From Bacteroidales bacterium (GTDB lineage Bacteria; Bacteroidota; Bacteroidia; Bacteroidales; Bacteroidaceae), in contig SFFY01000010.1 of NCBI GenBank assembly GCA_004556745.1, forward strand, positions 1-54,201: DNA of 54,201 nucleotides, given 5' to 3'. The translations under genes and the position numbers were made by a program. The notes under the pieces were generated by a model. It was not told the DNA's origin, did no database searches, and was given only the letters and a program-made list of their open reading frames with translations. Within the stretch, counting starts at the first letter, position 1, and the number at the start of each line of letters is the position of its first letter. Below, in pieces: positions 42,567 to 51,737 of the stretch.

Positions 42567-43709
42567 TTAGTGACAGGAATACTCTGACTGTCCCGTGCCT
42601 TTCTGTCCGAAATAATAATACCACCAAAATGTTTCGCCGTAGCTGCGGCGCAGGAGGTTGCGCCCCTCTTGCGCCGTGCCCGTCTTGCGTGCCATGTCCA
42701 TAAAGTCGAGCAGATTGGCTTCGACGGCCGCATCGTTGTAGGCAAAGGGGAGGTCGTGCTTGCGGCTGTGGAGCGCGAGGGCTTCGCTGTAAAAGCGAGG
42801 AATTTGCACGGAGTCGCCGGGGCAAAGGGAGGCGTAGGTTTCCACGAAGTCCGACAGGCGGCGGTCCAGCAGCAGGGCGCAAAGATAATAGTCGCGGGCA
42901 AGCGGGGTGGGGCGGTGTGCCGTGTCGGCCGGCAAGGCAAGGCGTTTCAAAAACTGCAAGGTCGTTTCGCCTTCGGCAGGCGTGCCGCCAAGGCGGACGT
43001 AAAGGCTGTCGGGCGGGAAGTTGAGGCGTTGCCATTCGTCGTTGGGCAAAAGCAGATGCTTGCTGCCGCCCGCAGGAATGGGCTGCTTGAAAAGCGTTTG
43101 CGGCAAGCCCTCGCCCTGTGTTGCCAAGAGGTAAGAGCGCATGGCAAAGAGGCGCGGCGTGACAGCGAGGGAAATTTCGCCCGTGCGGTAGGCGGCGGCA
43201 TAGTCGCAGCGGCGCAGGGCTTCGGCTGTGCGCAGTTCGTAGTGGTCTGCATCGGTGGCGGCGGTACGCAGGCCCGTTACGAAGCAAACGAGGAGCAATC
43301 CCGTGCCGTAAATCAGGAGCGGCAAGCGGCGGCGCGCCGTGTGATACGCCTTTTGAAGCAATCTGTTGCAAAAGACGAGCGTCGCTGCAGCAACACAATA
43401 ATATAATATGGTAACCAGCACGTGCTGCCAACTGGCAAACGGCAGGCTGACCGCCAACACGGCGGCGAAGCCTGCCGGTATCGTTTCAATCAGTGGATAT
43501 CGGCGGCATACGGCCGTGCGCGAAAGCAGCCACATTATTAATATGAGTATTGCCGCCGCCGCGCCGCCCAGCAGCCAGTGCACGGGTTCGGACGAGGCAT
43601 CTATGAAGTGGCGGTAAAGATAGCATAGCACGTCGCCCTGTGCCACGGAAAGGAAGAAAAATAGAAACAGGACGAAGACAACGCGCAATGAAACAAGAAT
43701 TTTAGGCAT
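42567..43709 (-). CDS. DUF6057 family membrane protein
   Basis: A 380-residue protein with about five N-terminal transmembrane helices (about 5-25, 43-62, 75-95, 97-117, 130-148) and a C-terminal helical soluble domain (from about 150, AALRRCDYAAAYRTGEI) with TPR-like spacing. It fits a Bacteroidota-only family of unknown function. A conserved pattern near the end, GETFWWYYYFGQKG, may be membrane-proximal. It follows glgB on the same strand after a terminator. The overlapping 42523-43431 frame is a shadow. Confidence 0.75.
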   Translation of the reverse strand: MPKILVSLRVVFVLFLFFFLSVAQGDVLCYLYRHFIDASSEPVHWLLGGAAAAILILIMWLLSRTAVCRRYPLIETIPAGFAAVLAVSLPFASWQHVLVTILYYCVAAATLVFCNRLLQKAYHTARRRLPLLIYGTGLLLVCFVTGLRTAATDADHYELRTAEALRRCDYAAAYRTGEISLAVTPRLFAMRSYLLATQGEGLPQTLFKQPIPAGGSKHLLLPNDEWQRLNFPPDSLYVRLGGTPAEGETTLQFLKRLALPADTAHRPTPLARDYYLCALLLDRRLSDFVETYASLCPGDSVQIPRFYSEALALHSRKHDLPFAYNDAAVEANLLDFMDMARKTGTAQEGRNLLRRSYGETFWWYYYFGQKGTGQSEYSCH

Positions 43710-43722
43710 CAGTTTGCTTTTG

Positions 43723-43757
43723 AAAAATTGGGGCGCACGGTTTCATGCGCCCCAAAT
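43723..43757 (-). terminator. Terminator after glgB
   Basis: On the minus strand TTGGGGCGCATG pairs with CGTGCGCCCCAA and is followed by TTTTTC. It lies 31 bases beyond the glgB stop. Confidence 0.8.
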
Positions 43758-43787
43758 CGTTATAATCGGTATGGCCGACCACAAAAT

Positions 43788-45845
43788 TTATTCTTCCACT
43801 TTCTTCAAAACAACGGCCGAGCGGGCGGGCAGATAGAGTTGCAACCAGCCTTTGCCGTCTTTCTTCAAGAGCGGGTCGTAGTTGGTGAAGTGGCGGATGC
43901 TGTCGTCTGCCAGGCCGTTGCCGCCGAAGGCTTTGGCGTCGGTGTTGAGCACCACGTCGTAGGCGCCTTCCTTCATCATGAAGCCGTAGCCCGTGAACGA
44001 TTGCGTGGGGTTGAAGTTGAACACGAAGAGCAGCGAGCCGCGCTGATAAGCAAGGATTTGGTCGCCGTCGTTGTGCCAAATTTCTTGCACGGGCAACTTC
44101 TGAATGTTCTTTTCCGACTTAATCGTTTCGAGCATCGCCTTGTCGAAGTCGCCGAGGAAGTGGTAGCACAATTCTTTGTTGTCCACCAGATTCCATTGGC
44201 GACGGGCATACTTGTGGCTCCAACCATTGCCTTCGCGCGGGAAGTCAATCCATTCGGGGTGGCCGAACTCATTGCCCATGAAGTTGAGGTAGCCGCCGCA
44301 AATAGTGGAGGCCGTGATGAGGCGGATCATTTTGTGGAGCGCTATGCCGCGGTGCACCGTGCCGTTTTCGTCGCCCTTGCGGAAGTGCCAGTACATGTCG
44401 GCATCGATGAGGCGGAAGATGATGGTCTTGTCGCCCACAAGAGCCTGGTCGTGGCTTTCGCAATAGGAGATAGTCTTTTCATCGGCGCGGCGGTTGGTGA
44501 GTTCCCAGAAAATAGAGGAGGGTTTCCAGTCTTCGTCGCGACATTCCTTAATGGTCTTAATCCAATAGTCGGGCACATTCATAGCCATGCGGTAGTCGAA
44601 GCCGTAGCCGCCGTCCTTGAACGGGGCTGCCAGTCCCGGCATACCCGACACTTCTTCTGCTATGGTGATGGCTTTGGGATTGACCTCGTGGATAAGTAGG
44701 TTGGCAAGGGTGAGGTAGCAGATGGCATTGTCGTCCTGATGCCCGTTGTAGTAGTCGCCGTAGCCGCAGAACGCCTCGCCGAGGCCGTGGCTGTAATAGA
44801 GCATCGACGTTACGCCGTCGAAGCGGAACCCGTCAAAGTGGAACTCCGTAAGCCAATACTTGCAGTTGGACAGGAGGAAGTGGATCACCTCGTTCTTGCC
44901 GTAGTCGAAGCAAAGGCTGTCCCATGCGGGGTGTTCGCGGCGGCCGCCGCTATAAAAATATTGGGAGGGGTCGCCGGCGAAGTTGCCGAGGCCTTCGATT
45001 TCGTTCTTCACAGCGTGGCTCTGCACCATATCCATAATTACGGCGATGCCTGCCTGATGCGCCTCGTCGATGAGTTGCTTCAACTCTTCGGGCGTGCCGA
45101 AGCGGGAGGACGGGGCGAAGAAAGAACTTACGTGATAGCCGAAACTGCCGTAATAGGGGTGCTCCTGAATGGCCATAATCTGTATGCAGTTGTAACCCTC
45201 TTCGATGATGCGCGGCAGCACGTTCTTGCGAAATTCATTGTATGTGCCCACTTTTTCTGCGTCCTGCGACATGCCGATATGGCATTCATAAATCAGCAGC
45301 GGGGCGGTGTTGGGCTTAAATGTCTTTTTCTTAAACACGTATTCCTGTTCGGGTGCCCACACCTGTGCGCTGAATATCTTTGTGTCGTCGTCCTGCACCA
45401 CGCGGCGGCACCAAGCAGGAATGCGCTCGCCTTCGCCGCCGTCCCAGTGCACTTTGAGTTTGTAGAGGTCTTGATGCTTGAGGGCTTTCGCAGGGAGTTT
45501 GAGTTCCCAGTTGCCAGAGTTTTTGAGGCGTTTAAAGGCATATTTTTCGTTTTCTTGCCATCCGTTGAAATCGCCGATGAGATAAATCGCTGTGGCATTG
45601 GGTGCCCATTCGCGGATCACCCAGCCCTTTTCTGTCTTATGCAGACCGAAATACAGATGACCGTCGGCAAATTCCGAGAGCGGTTTCTTGCCGGCCGTGA
45701 GTTCGTGGAGTTTGTGGAGCACATGGTCGTGGCGGCCTTGGATTGCGCCTTCAAATGGTTCGAGCCAAGGGTCGTTTTTCACGATTTTGAGGCGTTGCGG
45801 CTTCGCTGCGGCAGCCTTGGTGGTTTTCTTGGGGGAGGTTTTCAT
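43788..45845 (-). CDS. glgB: 1,4-alpha-glucan branching enzyme, GH13_8 type
   Basis: A 685-residue enzyme that makes alpha-1,6 branches in glycogen. The CBM48 module (WVIREWAPNATAIYLIGDFN) precedes the barrel. Region I reads MDMVQSHAVKN, region II GFRFDGVTSM with the nucleophile D343, region III IAEEVSGMPG with the acid E, and region IV ESHDQALVGDK. These variants and the Lys-rich N-terminus match the branching enzymes shared by eukaryotes and Bacteroidota (GH13_8) rather than E. coli GlgB. No other glycogen gene is adjacent. An octamer hairpin lies directly before the start. Confidence 0.93.
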   Translation of the reverse strand: MKTSPKKTTKAAAAKPQRLKIVKNDPWLEPFEGAIQGRHDHVLHKLHELTAGKKPLSEFADGHLYFGLHKTEKGWVIREWAPNATAIYLIGDFNGWQENEKYAFKRLKNSGNWELKLPAKALKHQDLYKLKVHWDGGEGERIPAWCRRVVQDDDTKIFSAQVWAPEQEYVFKKKTFKPNTAPLLIYECHIGMSQDAEKVGTYNEFRKNVLPRIIEEGYNCIQIMAIQEHPYYGSFGYHVSSFFAPSSRFGTPEELKQLIDEAHQAGIAVIMDMVQSHAVKNEIEGLGNFAGDPSQYFYSGGRREHPAWDSLCFDYGKNEVIHFLLSNCKYWLTEFHFDGFRFDGVTSMLYYSHGLGEAFCGYGDYYNGHQDDNAICYLTLANLLIHEVNPKAITIAEEVSGMPGLAAPFKDGGYGFDYRMAMNVPDYWIKTIKECRDEDWKPSSIFWELTNRRADEKTISYCESHDQALVGDKTIIFRLIDADMYWHFRKGDENGTVHRGIALHKMIRLITASTICGGYLNFMGNEFGHPEWIDFPREGNGWSHKYARRQWNLVDNKELCYHFLGDFDKAMLETIKSEKNIQKLPVQEIWHNDGDQILAYQRGSLLFVFNFNPTQSFTGYGFMMKEGAYDVVLNTDAKAFGGNGLADDSIRHFTNYDPLLKKDGKGWLQLYLPARSAVVLKKVEE

Positions 45846-45879
45846 AATATATTTGATTTAAGGTGTTGAAATGTCTTAT

Positions 45880-45990
45880 TAGTAGACGAGTTTACAAGTA
45901 AACGAGTAGACGAGACAGATTTGTCTTGCAAACTATATTTTATTTGGTAACTTGTCTTGTTTACTTGTTTACTCGTTTACTTGTTTACTA
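45880..45990. repeat. Octamer hairpin repeat, copy 6
   Basis: A full-length copy: TAGTAGACGAG... / ...CTTGTTTACTAAAAAT, with about 40-base arms and an AT-rich loop. It lies between the MORN gene (upstream on minus) and glgB. Confidence 0.8.
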
Positions 45991-46006
45991 AAAATCGTCC
46001 AAAAAA

Positions 46007-47122
46007 TTATTGCACCACGCGGCCGTTGGAATATTCTCCTTTCTTGGTGACGTTTCCGTTGCGGTCGTACTCCACGTATTTGCCGTGGCGTTCGCCGTCC
46101 TTGTAGGTACATTCAATTTTAGAGCCGTCGGGGCGCAGTTCCACCGACTTGCCGTGCTTACGCCCTTCCTTAAATTCTCCATTGAATTTTGTGCCGTCGG
46201 CGGTGCGCAGCACGCCTTTGCCGTCCATCTTGTTATTGACCCAGGAACCGGTGTATTCGTCGCCGTTTTTCCACTTATACGTGCCGTGGCCGTGTCTCAT
46301 GTTGTTTTGCCATTGCCCCGTATAGTTAGCAACGTTCTTCCAGATGAAAGTGCCTTGCCCGCTCTGCTCGCCGTTCAGGAAATGCCCGTTATACTGGTCG
46401 CCCGTGGCAAACTTGAAGATGCCCTCGCCGGTGCGCTCGCCGTCGACATATTGTCCTTCGTAGACATCGCCGTTGCGGAATTTGTAGATGCCCTTGCCGT
46501 TTTGCATGTCGTCTTTCCAGTCGCCCGTGTAATAGTCGCCGTCGGCATAGAAATACGTGCCCTTTCCGTTTCGGCGGTTGTTGAGCCATGTGCCCTCGTA
46601 TTTCGAGCCGTCGTTCCAGTCGAAGTAGCCTTTGCCGGTCTTCTTGTCGTCTTCCCAGTCGCCTTTGTAGAAGGCACCGCTCTTGAAAGTGTACGTGCCT
46701 TTGCCTTCGCGCTTGTCTTCTTTCCAGTCGCCGTCGTAGACATCGCCGTTATAGTAGTACATCACGCCGTGTCCCTCCTTGCGGTTGCGGTACCAAAGGC
46801 CGACATAGCGGTTGTTGTTCACGGCGTAGAACGTGCCCTTGCCGTGCTTTTCGTTTTTCATCCACGAACCCTCGTAGCGCGAGCCGTCGGCGGCGGTGAA
46901 GGTGCCTTGCCCCTGCCGGTTGCCCTTCACGAACTCGCCTTCATAGGTGTCGCCGTTCTCATATACAGCGCGCCCCTTGCCGTTGGCCTTGCCGCCGAGC
47001 AGTTCGCCGGTGTAGATGCCGCCGTCTTTCAACTCGCACGAACCGACTTGCAGTTTTTGCGCCGATAGGGGCGCGGCGATTAGGGCGAGGGCGAAGAAAA
47101 TAAGTTTGATATGATGCAGCAT
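46007..47122 (-). CDS. Secreted MORN-repeat protein
   Basis: A 371-residue protein with a signal peptide (MLHHIKLIFFALALIAAPLSAQ) and about 14 tandem 23-residue MORN repeats (pattern YxGxWxxxxxxGxGxYxxxxGD), the last two degenerate. MORN arrays form long beta-hairpin rods that bind lipids or proteins. The location is probably the periplasm or outer surface. Its partner is unknown. It starts 29 bases after kdsB and may be cotranscribed with it. The repeats are well preserved at protein level, but their codons vary, so the array is not a recent expansion. Confidence 0.9.
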   Translation of the reverse strand: MLHHIKLIFFALALIAAPLSAQKLQVGSCELKDGGIYTGELLGGKANGKGRAVYENGDTYEGEFVKGNRQGQGTFTAADGSRYEGSWMKNEKHGKGTFYAVNNNRYVGLWYRNRKEGHGVMYYYNGDVYDGDWKEDKREGKGTYTFKSGAFYKGDWEDDKKTGKGYFDWNDGSKYEGTWLNNRRNGKGTYFYADGDYYTGDWKDDMQNGKGIYKFRNGDVYEGQYVDGERTGEGIFKFATGDQYNGHFLNGEQSGQGTFIWKNVANYTGQWQNNMRHGHGTYKWKNGDEYTGSWVNNKMDGKGVLRTADGTKFNGEFKEGRKHGKSVELRPDGSKIECTYKDGERHGKYVEYDRNGNVTKKGEYSNGRVVQ

Positions 47123-47151
47123 AGTCTTGTCTGAATAGTATTGTGTTGTAT

Positions 47152-47901
47152 TTATTGTCCTTTGATGAATGCCTCTGCCTTTTCGAGGTCTTCGGGCGTG
47201 TCAATGCCGATGGTTTCCAAATCGGTGCGTCCCACTTTTATTTTAAGTCCCGCTTGCAGCCAGCGCAGCTGCTCGAGCGATTCGGCTTGTTCCAATGCGC
47301 CTTGCGGCATTGCCGTGATGCGCTGGAGCGTTTCGGCGCGGTAGGCGTAGAGGCCGATGTGCTTGAGATATTCGTGCCGCGCCGTCCACTCCTCTTGTGG
47401 AATGCCGCGCAGGAAAGGTATGACGCTGCGGCTGAAATAGAGCGCGAAGTTGCGGTTGTCCACCACTACCTTAGGGCTGTTGGGGTTGGAGAGTTTTTCC
47501 CAGGGGTCGGTCGGGGCGAAGGGTTTCACGAGCGTGGCGATTTCCGTTTCGGGGTCGTCGAAGCATTGCTTAATGGTCTGCAACTGCTGGGCGGCGATAA
47601 ACGGCTCGTCGCCCTGCACGTTCACGATTACGTCCGCCGTGCAGCCGATGTTCTTCACGGCTTCGCCGATGCGATCCGTGCCGCTGCGGTGGTTGGGAGA
47701 AGTCATCACGACGTTGCCGCCGAAGGCACGCACTGCCTCGGCGATGCGCTCGTCGTCGGTGGCTACCCAGGCGTCGGGTATCTCGGCGGCAGTGCGCTCA
47801 TAAACGTGTTGCACAATCGGTTTCCCGGCCAGCAGCGCAAGCGGTTTGGCGGGGAAGCGCGTGGAAGCGTATCTTGCTGGAATTATTGCCGTAAATTTCA
47901 T
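47152..47901 (-). CDS. kdsB: 3-deoxy-manno-octulosonate cytidylyltransferase
   Basis: A 249-residue enzyme that makes CMP-Kdo for lipid A-core synthesis. IIPARYASTRFPAKPLALLAGKPIV (about 5-29, the nucleotide loop), VATDDERI, VMTSPNHRSGTDRI and VNVQGDEPFI are diagnostic. GIDTPEDLEKAE is the usual C-terminus. An octamer repeat (47913-47980) precedes the start. Confidence 0.96.
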   Translation of the reverse strand: MKFTAIIPARYASTRFPAKPLALLAGKPIVQHVYERTAAEIPDAWVATDDERIAEAVRAFGGNVVMTSPNHRSGTDRIGEAVKNIGCTADVIVNVQGDEPFIAAQQLQTIKQCFDDPETEIATLVKPFAPTDPWEKLSNPNSPKVVVDNRNFALYFSRSVIPFLRGIPQEEWTARHEYLKHIGLYAYRAETLQRITAMPQGALEQAESLEQLRWLQAGLKIKVGRTDLETIGIDTPEDLEKAEAFIKGQ

Positions 47902-47912
47902 ATTTATATTGA

Positions 47913-47980
47913 GGAGTAAACGAGTTGACGAGTAAACGAGTAGACAAGTAAACGAGTAAACAAGTGAAACGAGTAGAAGA
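47913..47980. repeat. Octamer repeat, direct array (copy 7)
   Basis: About eight degenerate octamers (GAGTAAAC, GAGTTGAC, AAGTAAAC, AAGTGAAAC, GAGTAGAA). No inverted arm. It fills the space between the PBP stop and the kdsB start. Confidence 0.75.
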
Positions 47981-47996
47981 GTTCAATCCCCGGCCG

Positions 47997-50357
47997 CTAT
48001 TCAAAAAGTTCCTCGCCGCTGGTGCGGTTTGCAGGTGCGGCGGGCTTAGGCGCGGGTTTCGGCTCGTTGGGTTGCGGTTCGCCTTCGGGGAGATGAGGCT
48101 CAAATGCGAGCGAGTCGCGGAGTTCGGGTTTCTCAAACTCTTGTTCCGGGTCGTATCCGAGCGAACGGTCGGCAAACACGCGCTTCATATACACTGCCCA
48201 AACCGGCAGCGCAGTAGCTGCGCCCTGTCCGTTGGCAGTGGAGTTGAAATGTATGTCGCGCTCTTCGCCGCCTACCCAGCAGGCCGTGACAAGCGTGGGA
48301 ATGCAGCCCACGAACCAGCCGTCCGAGTTGTCGTTCGTCGTACCCGTCTTGCCGGCAATCGGGCCACGCAGGTCGTAGCGGTAGCGTAGGCGGCCGCCCG
48401 TGCCGTGGTCGATTACGGCGCGCATCATGTCGATCATATTATATGCCGTTTCCTCGCTGTACACCTCGTTGGTGCGCGGGTGGAACTCTGCCAGGACGTT
48501 GCCGTTGCCGTCTTCGATGCGTGTCACGAGGATTGGGGCGCGGCGAATGCCTTTCTTCACGAATGCCGTGTAGGCTGAGGCCATTTCGGCGGTGGTGATG
48601 TCGCACGTGCCGAGGCAGAGCGAGAGCGAGGGCTGCATATTGTCGTTGGCAATGCCAAGGTCTTGCAGGTCGCGCACGAGACCCTGCCCCGTGTTGTCAA
48701 TCTGATACATCAGTTCCGCTGTAACCCAGTTGTTCGACTGGCTAAGTCCCCATTTCAGTGTCACTTCCTCGCCGTAGCGCGCCTTGCTGCCGTTGCGCGG
48801 CGACCAGTCGCCGTAAGTGCGCTGCACGTTCAAGATGGTGCTCTCCGGCGTGTAGCCGCCCTGCATCGCCATGGCATAGACAAAGGGTTTCATCGTAGAA
48901 CCCACCTGCCGGCGGCCCACGGTGGCCATGTCGTATTGGAAATGAGCGTAGTCCAGTCCGCCCACATAGGCTTTCACGTGTCCCGTTTCGGGGTCAATGG
49001 ATACGAGGCCGGCGCGCAGGAAGCGCTTGTAATAGCGTATGGAGTCGCGCGGTGTCATCAGCGTGTCCACTTCGCCGCGCGGCGTGTACACCGTCATCGG
49101 CACGCGGCGGTTGAACGCCTCTTCTATTTCCGCCTCCGTAGCCCCGTCGGCCTTCATCAGGCGATAGCGGTCGCTCTGCTTCATGGCCTTGGCGAGGCGT
49201 TGGTTCACGTCTTTCACCGAAAGGGTCGATACATAGGGCGCATTGGCCGCGCCGCGCTTTTCAGCGTCAAACTTTGCCTGCATCACTTGCCCCACCTGCT
49301 TCTTCACGGCCTCCTCAGCGTATTGCTGCATACGCGAGTCGATGGCCGTATATATTTTAAGGCCGTCGGTGTAAATGTCGTAGTGCGTGCCGTCGCGCTT
49401 CACGTTCTTCTTGCACCAGCCGTAGAGCGGGTCGTTCTCCCACATGAGCGAATCCACGTAGTATTGCGGCCGCTGCCATGCGCGGTAATCGTCGGGGTTG
49501 GGGCGTTCCGCCATCATGATGCGGCGCAGATATTCGCGCAGATAAGCGGCAAGGCCTTCCTTGTGGTCGATGCGGTGGAAGTTGAGCCCGAGCGGTTCTT
49601 GGCTGAGACGTTCCACTTCTTCCTCCGTGAGGTGTCCCGCCTTGCACATCTGCTGCAACACCACGTTGCGCCGCTGTCGGCAACGCTCCGGCTCGCGCAC
49701 GGGATTAAAGTAAGAGGGGTTTTTACACATGCCCACCAGCGTGGCGGCTTCGAGTGTCGTGAGGTCGCGCGGCTGCTTGCCGAAATATACCTTCGCCGCC
49801 GTTTTGATGCCCACGGCATTGTGCAGGAAGTCGAAATAATTAAGGTAAAGCGTGAGGATTTCCTCTTTTGTGTAAGCGCGTTCCAGTTCCACGGCGATGA
49901 CCCATTCAATGGGCTTTTGCAGCAGTCGCTGCATCGTGGTGGCTGCCGTGGAAGAATAGAGCTGCTTGGCCAGTTGCTGCGTGATGGTGCTGCCGCCGCC
50001 CGCGCCTTTCTGCCCGAAAATACCGCGCTTCACCACAGCGCGCGCCAAGGCTTTGGCATCAATGCCCGAGTGGTCGTAGAAACGCACGTCCTCCGTTGCC
50101 GTGAGTGCGTCGAACATCACGGGCGCGATGCTATCGTAGTCCACGAACACGCGGTTCTCGTTGCGGCTCCACGTGCCGAGCAGTTTGCCGTCGGCTGAGA
50201 GGATTTGCGAAGCGTAGCGGCTGATGGGGCGTTGCAACTCGTCAATCGGCGGCATGTAGCCAATCCACCCTTTGTCGATCGCCACGAACGCGAGAGATAT
50301 TATCAGCAGTGCGGCGATGAAGAGCGACCACACCCAAATCAGGAATTTTTTTCTCAT
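47997..50357 (-). CDS. Class A penicillin-binding protein (PBP1A-like)
   Basis: A 786-residue bifunctional peptidoglycan glycosyltransferase-transpeptidase anchored by one N-terminal helix (about 5-27). The GT51 domain has the catalytic E in TATEDVRFYDHSGID and the GGSTITQQLAKQL motif. The transpeptidase domain has the STMK motif (GSTMKPFVYAM), SQSNNW (SxN) and KTGTTNDN (KTG). The C-terminus is Pro/Glu/Lys-rich (from about 750) and probably disordered. The length is normal for this class. No cell-division genes are nearby. Confidence 0.93.
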   Translation of the reverse strand: MRKKFLIWVWSLFIAALLIISLAFVAIDKGWIGYMPPIDELQRPISRYASQILSADGKLLGTWSRNENRVFVDYDSIAPVMFDALTATEDVRFYDHSGIDAKALARAVVKRGIFGQKGAGGGSTITQQLAKQLYSSTAATTMQRLLQKPIEWVIAVELERAYTKEEILTLYLNYFDFLHNAVGIKTAAKVYFGKQPRDLTTLEAATLVGMCKNPSYFNPVREPERCRQRRNVVLQQMCKAGHLTEEEVERLSQEPLGLNFHRIDHKEGLAAYLREYLRRIMMAERPNPDDYRAWQRPQYYVDSLMWENDPLYGWCKKNVKRDGTHYDIYTDGLKIYTAIDSRMQQYAEEAVKKQVGQVMQAKFDAEKRGAANAPYVSTLSVKDVNQRLAKAMKQSDRYRLMKADGATEAEIEEAFNRRVPMTVYTPRGEVDTLMTPRDSIRYYKRFLRAGLVSIDPETGHVKAYVGGLDYAHFQYDMATVGRRQVGSTMKPFVYAMAMQGGYTPESTILNVQRTYGDWSPRNGSKARYGEEVTLKWGLSQSNNWVTAELMYQIDNTGQGLVRDLQDLGIANDNMQPSLSLCLGTCDITTAEMASAYTAFVKKGIRRAPILVTRIEDGNGNVLAEFHPRTNEVYSEETAYNMIDMMRAVIDHGTGGRLRYRYDLRGPIAGKTGTTNDNSDGWFVGCIPTLVTACWVGGEERDIHFNSTANGQGAATALPVWAVYMKRVFADRSLGYDPEQEFEKPELRDSLAFEPHLPEGEPQPNEPKPAPKPAAPANRTSGEELFE

Positions 50358-50490
50358 TCTATAAAAAGATGTCCTTTTTTAGTAAACAACAACGGGGACA
50401 ACTTTATAGTTAGTTGTCTCTTATTATTTAAGTTGTCGTAAACCTAAACCTCCGCTTACGGTAGGTTGTGCGTATTTACAGTTTATCTTA

Positions 50491-50750
50491 GTGGCGGGCT
50501 GAAAGCCCAGTAGTTGCTCTTAGCCCCGGGCAACGCCCGGGGTGGACGATGACGCATTGATTAAAGTGTCGCGCTCTGAAAGAGCAGCTTGCATTATGAG
50601 GGGCAACGCCCCGTGTGGCGTTTAAGGGTTACGCGCTTAGCGCGTGGCATTTTTGCGCGCAAAAATGCCGAATGTATTAATCGCGGTCTACGTTTCCCCA
50701 GGGCGTTGCCCTGGGCTAAGCGCAGCCATTGGGCTTACAGCCCGCCTCAA
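50491..50750. repeat. Large palindromic repeat element, copy C
   Basis: The most complete copy at about 260 bases: GTGGCGGGCTGAAAGCCC at the left end, GGGCTTACAGCCCGCC at the right, CCCCGGGCAACGCCCGGGG inside, and a GGCATTTTTGCGCGCAAAAATGCC stem (about 50646-50669). Its right end touches the dapA stop codon (50747-50749). The frame 50589-51230 (plus) is a by-product. The remaining bases of the gap (50358-50490) show only short GTTGTC/GACAAC inverted repeats. Confidence 0.85.
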
Positions 50751-51643
50751 TCAGTGAGAATACGCTCAAGTTCTTGCTTGATTTTCTCGTTTGTTTCCTG
50801 CGAAACGGGCACCAAGGGCAGGCGCAGCACGTTTTCGGCCTTGCCTTGCAGGGCGAGCAATGCCTTGATGCCGCCGGGGTTACCCTCCGCCATCATCAGG
50901 CGGCACATCTCGGCGAGTTCGCTTTGCAGGGCACGTGCTGTGTCGCGGTCACCTTGCAGGGCGGCGTGCGTAAGTTGGGCGAAAAGCGCGGGCAGCGCGT
51001 TGCCCACCACTGAAATCACACCCGTCGCGCCGCGCTCGAGCAGGTCGGCGGCGATGCCGTCGTCACCGCAAAGCACCTCAAAGCCCTCAGGAGCATTTTT
51101 GATGATTTCCTCCCCTTGTGCCACGTTGCCCGATGCTTCCTTCACTGCCACCACGTTGGGGCAGTCCTTAGCGAGGCGCAGGGCGGTGGCAGGCGTGAGG
51201 TTCACGCCCGTGCGTCCCGGCACGTTATAGAGCACTACGGGCAACTTCGTGCTGTCGGCCACGGCCTTGAAATGCCGGTAAAGGCCTTCCGCCGTCGGTT
51301 TGTTGTAGTAGGGGCACACAATCAGCACGCCGTCCACGAGTCCCTCGCGCTCTATGTCGCGGAGGCCGTCGATGACGTTAGCGGTGCAGTTGCCGCCCGC
51401 TCCGAGGAGCAGGGGCACGCGCCCCGCATTGGTCTTATGTACGTAGGAAACGATATTGCGCTTTTCTTCGGCGGTGAGGCAGGGCGTTTCGGCCGTTGTG
51501 CCGAGCACGCAAAGAAAGTCTGCGCCGCCTTCAATCTGTTCATTCACAAGCTTGCCCAAGGCCTCGTAATCGGGCGTGCCATCAGTTTGGAACGGCGTAA
51601 CGATTGCCACTCCAAACCCCTTGAAAATATTTTTGCTAATCAT
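50747..51643 (-). CDS. dapA: 4-hydroxy-tetrahydrodipicolinate synthase
   Basis: A 298-residue TIM-barrel enzyme of the lysine/diaminopimelate pathway that condenses pyruvate with aspartate semialdehyde. K168 in VVAVKEASGN is the Schiff-base lysine, Y139 in VVLYNVPGRTG the proton relay and GTTAETP (48-54) the substrate loop. The usual motif is GTTGE; Ala replaces Gly here, as is common in this phylum. A -7 promoter element lies 34 bases upstream. The stop codon abuts repeat copy C. Confidence 0.96.
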   Translation of the reverse strand: MISKNIFKGFGVAIVTPFQTDGTPDYEALGKLVNEQIEGGADFLCVLGTTAETPCLTAEEKRNIVSYVHKTNAGRVPLLLGAGGNCTANVIDGLRDIEREGLVDGVLIVCPYYNKPTAEGLYRHFKAVADSTKLPVVLYNVPGRTGVNLTPATALRLAKDCPNVVAVKEASGNVAQGEEIIKNAPEGFEVLCGDDGIAADLLERGATGVISVVGNALPALFAQLTHAALQGDRDTARALQSELAEMCRLMMAEGNPGGIKALLALQGKAENVLRLPLVPVSQETNEKIKQELERILTD

Positions 51644-51676
51644 ATTAATGATTATATATCAGTCTTTACTTGACTG

Positions 51677-51684
51677 CAAATTTA
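51677..51684 (-). promoter_or_regulatory. -7 element of dapA
   Basis: TAAATTTG on the minus strand, with a predicted leader of about 28 bases. The -33 element is not clear. Confidence 0.5.
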
Positions 51685-51737
51685 CGCATTTCTTATAGGA
51701 AAAGCACGTTTTTGCGCAAGTTTATGTCGCTGCAACC

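Noticed and set aside
42523..43431. 302-residue minus frame overlapping DUF6057
   Set aside because: It is an out-of-phase shadow rich in Pro, Arg and His; the other frame gives proper transmembrane helices.
46007..47122. MORN array as a recent DNA tandem expansion
   Set aside because: The 69-base units differ widely in codons, so the repeats are old at DNA level.
50589..51230. 213-residue plus frame over dapA
   Set aside because: It begins in repeat copy C and continues antisense to dapA, with Ser/Arg-rich random composition.
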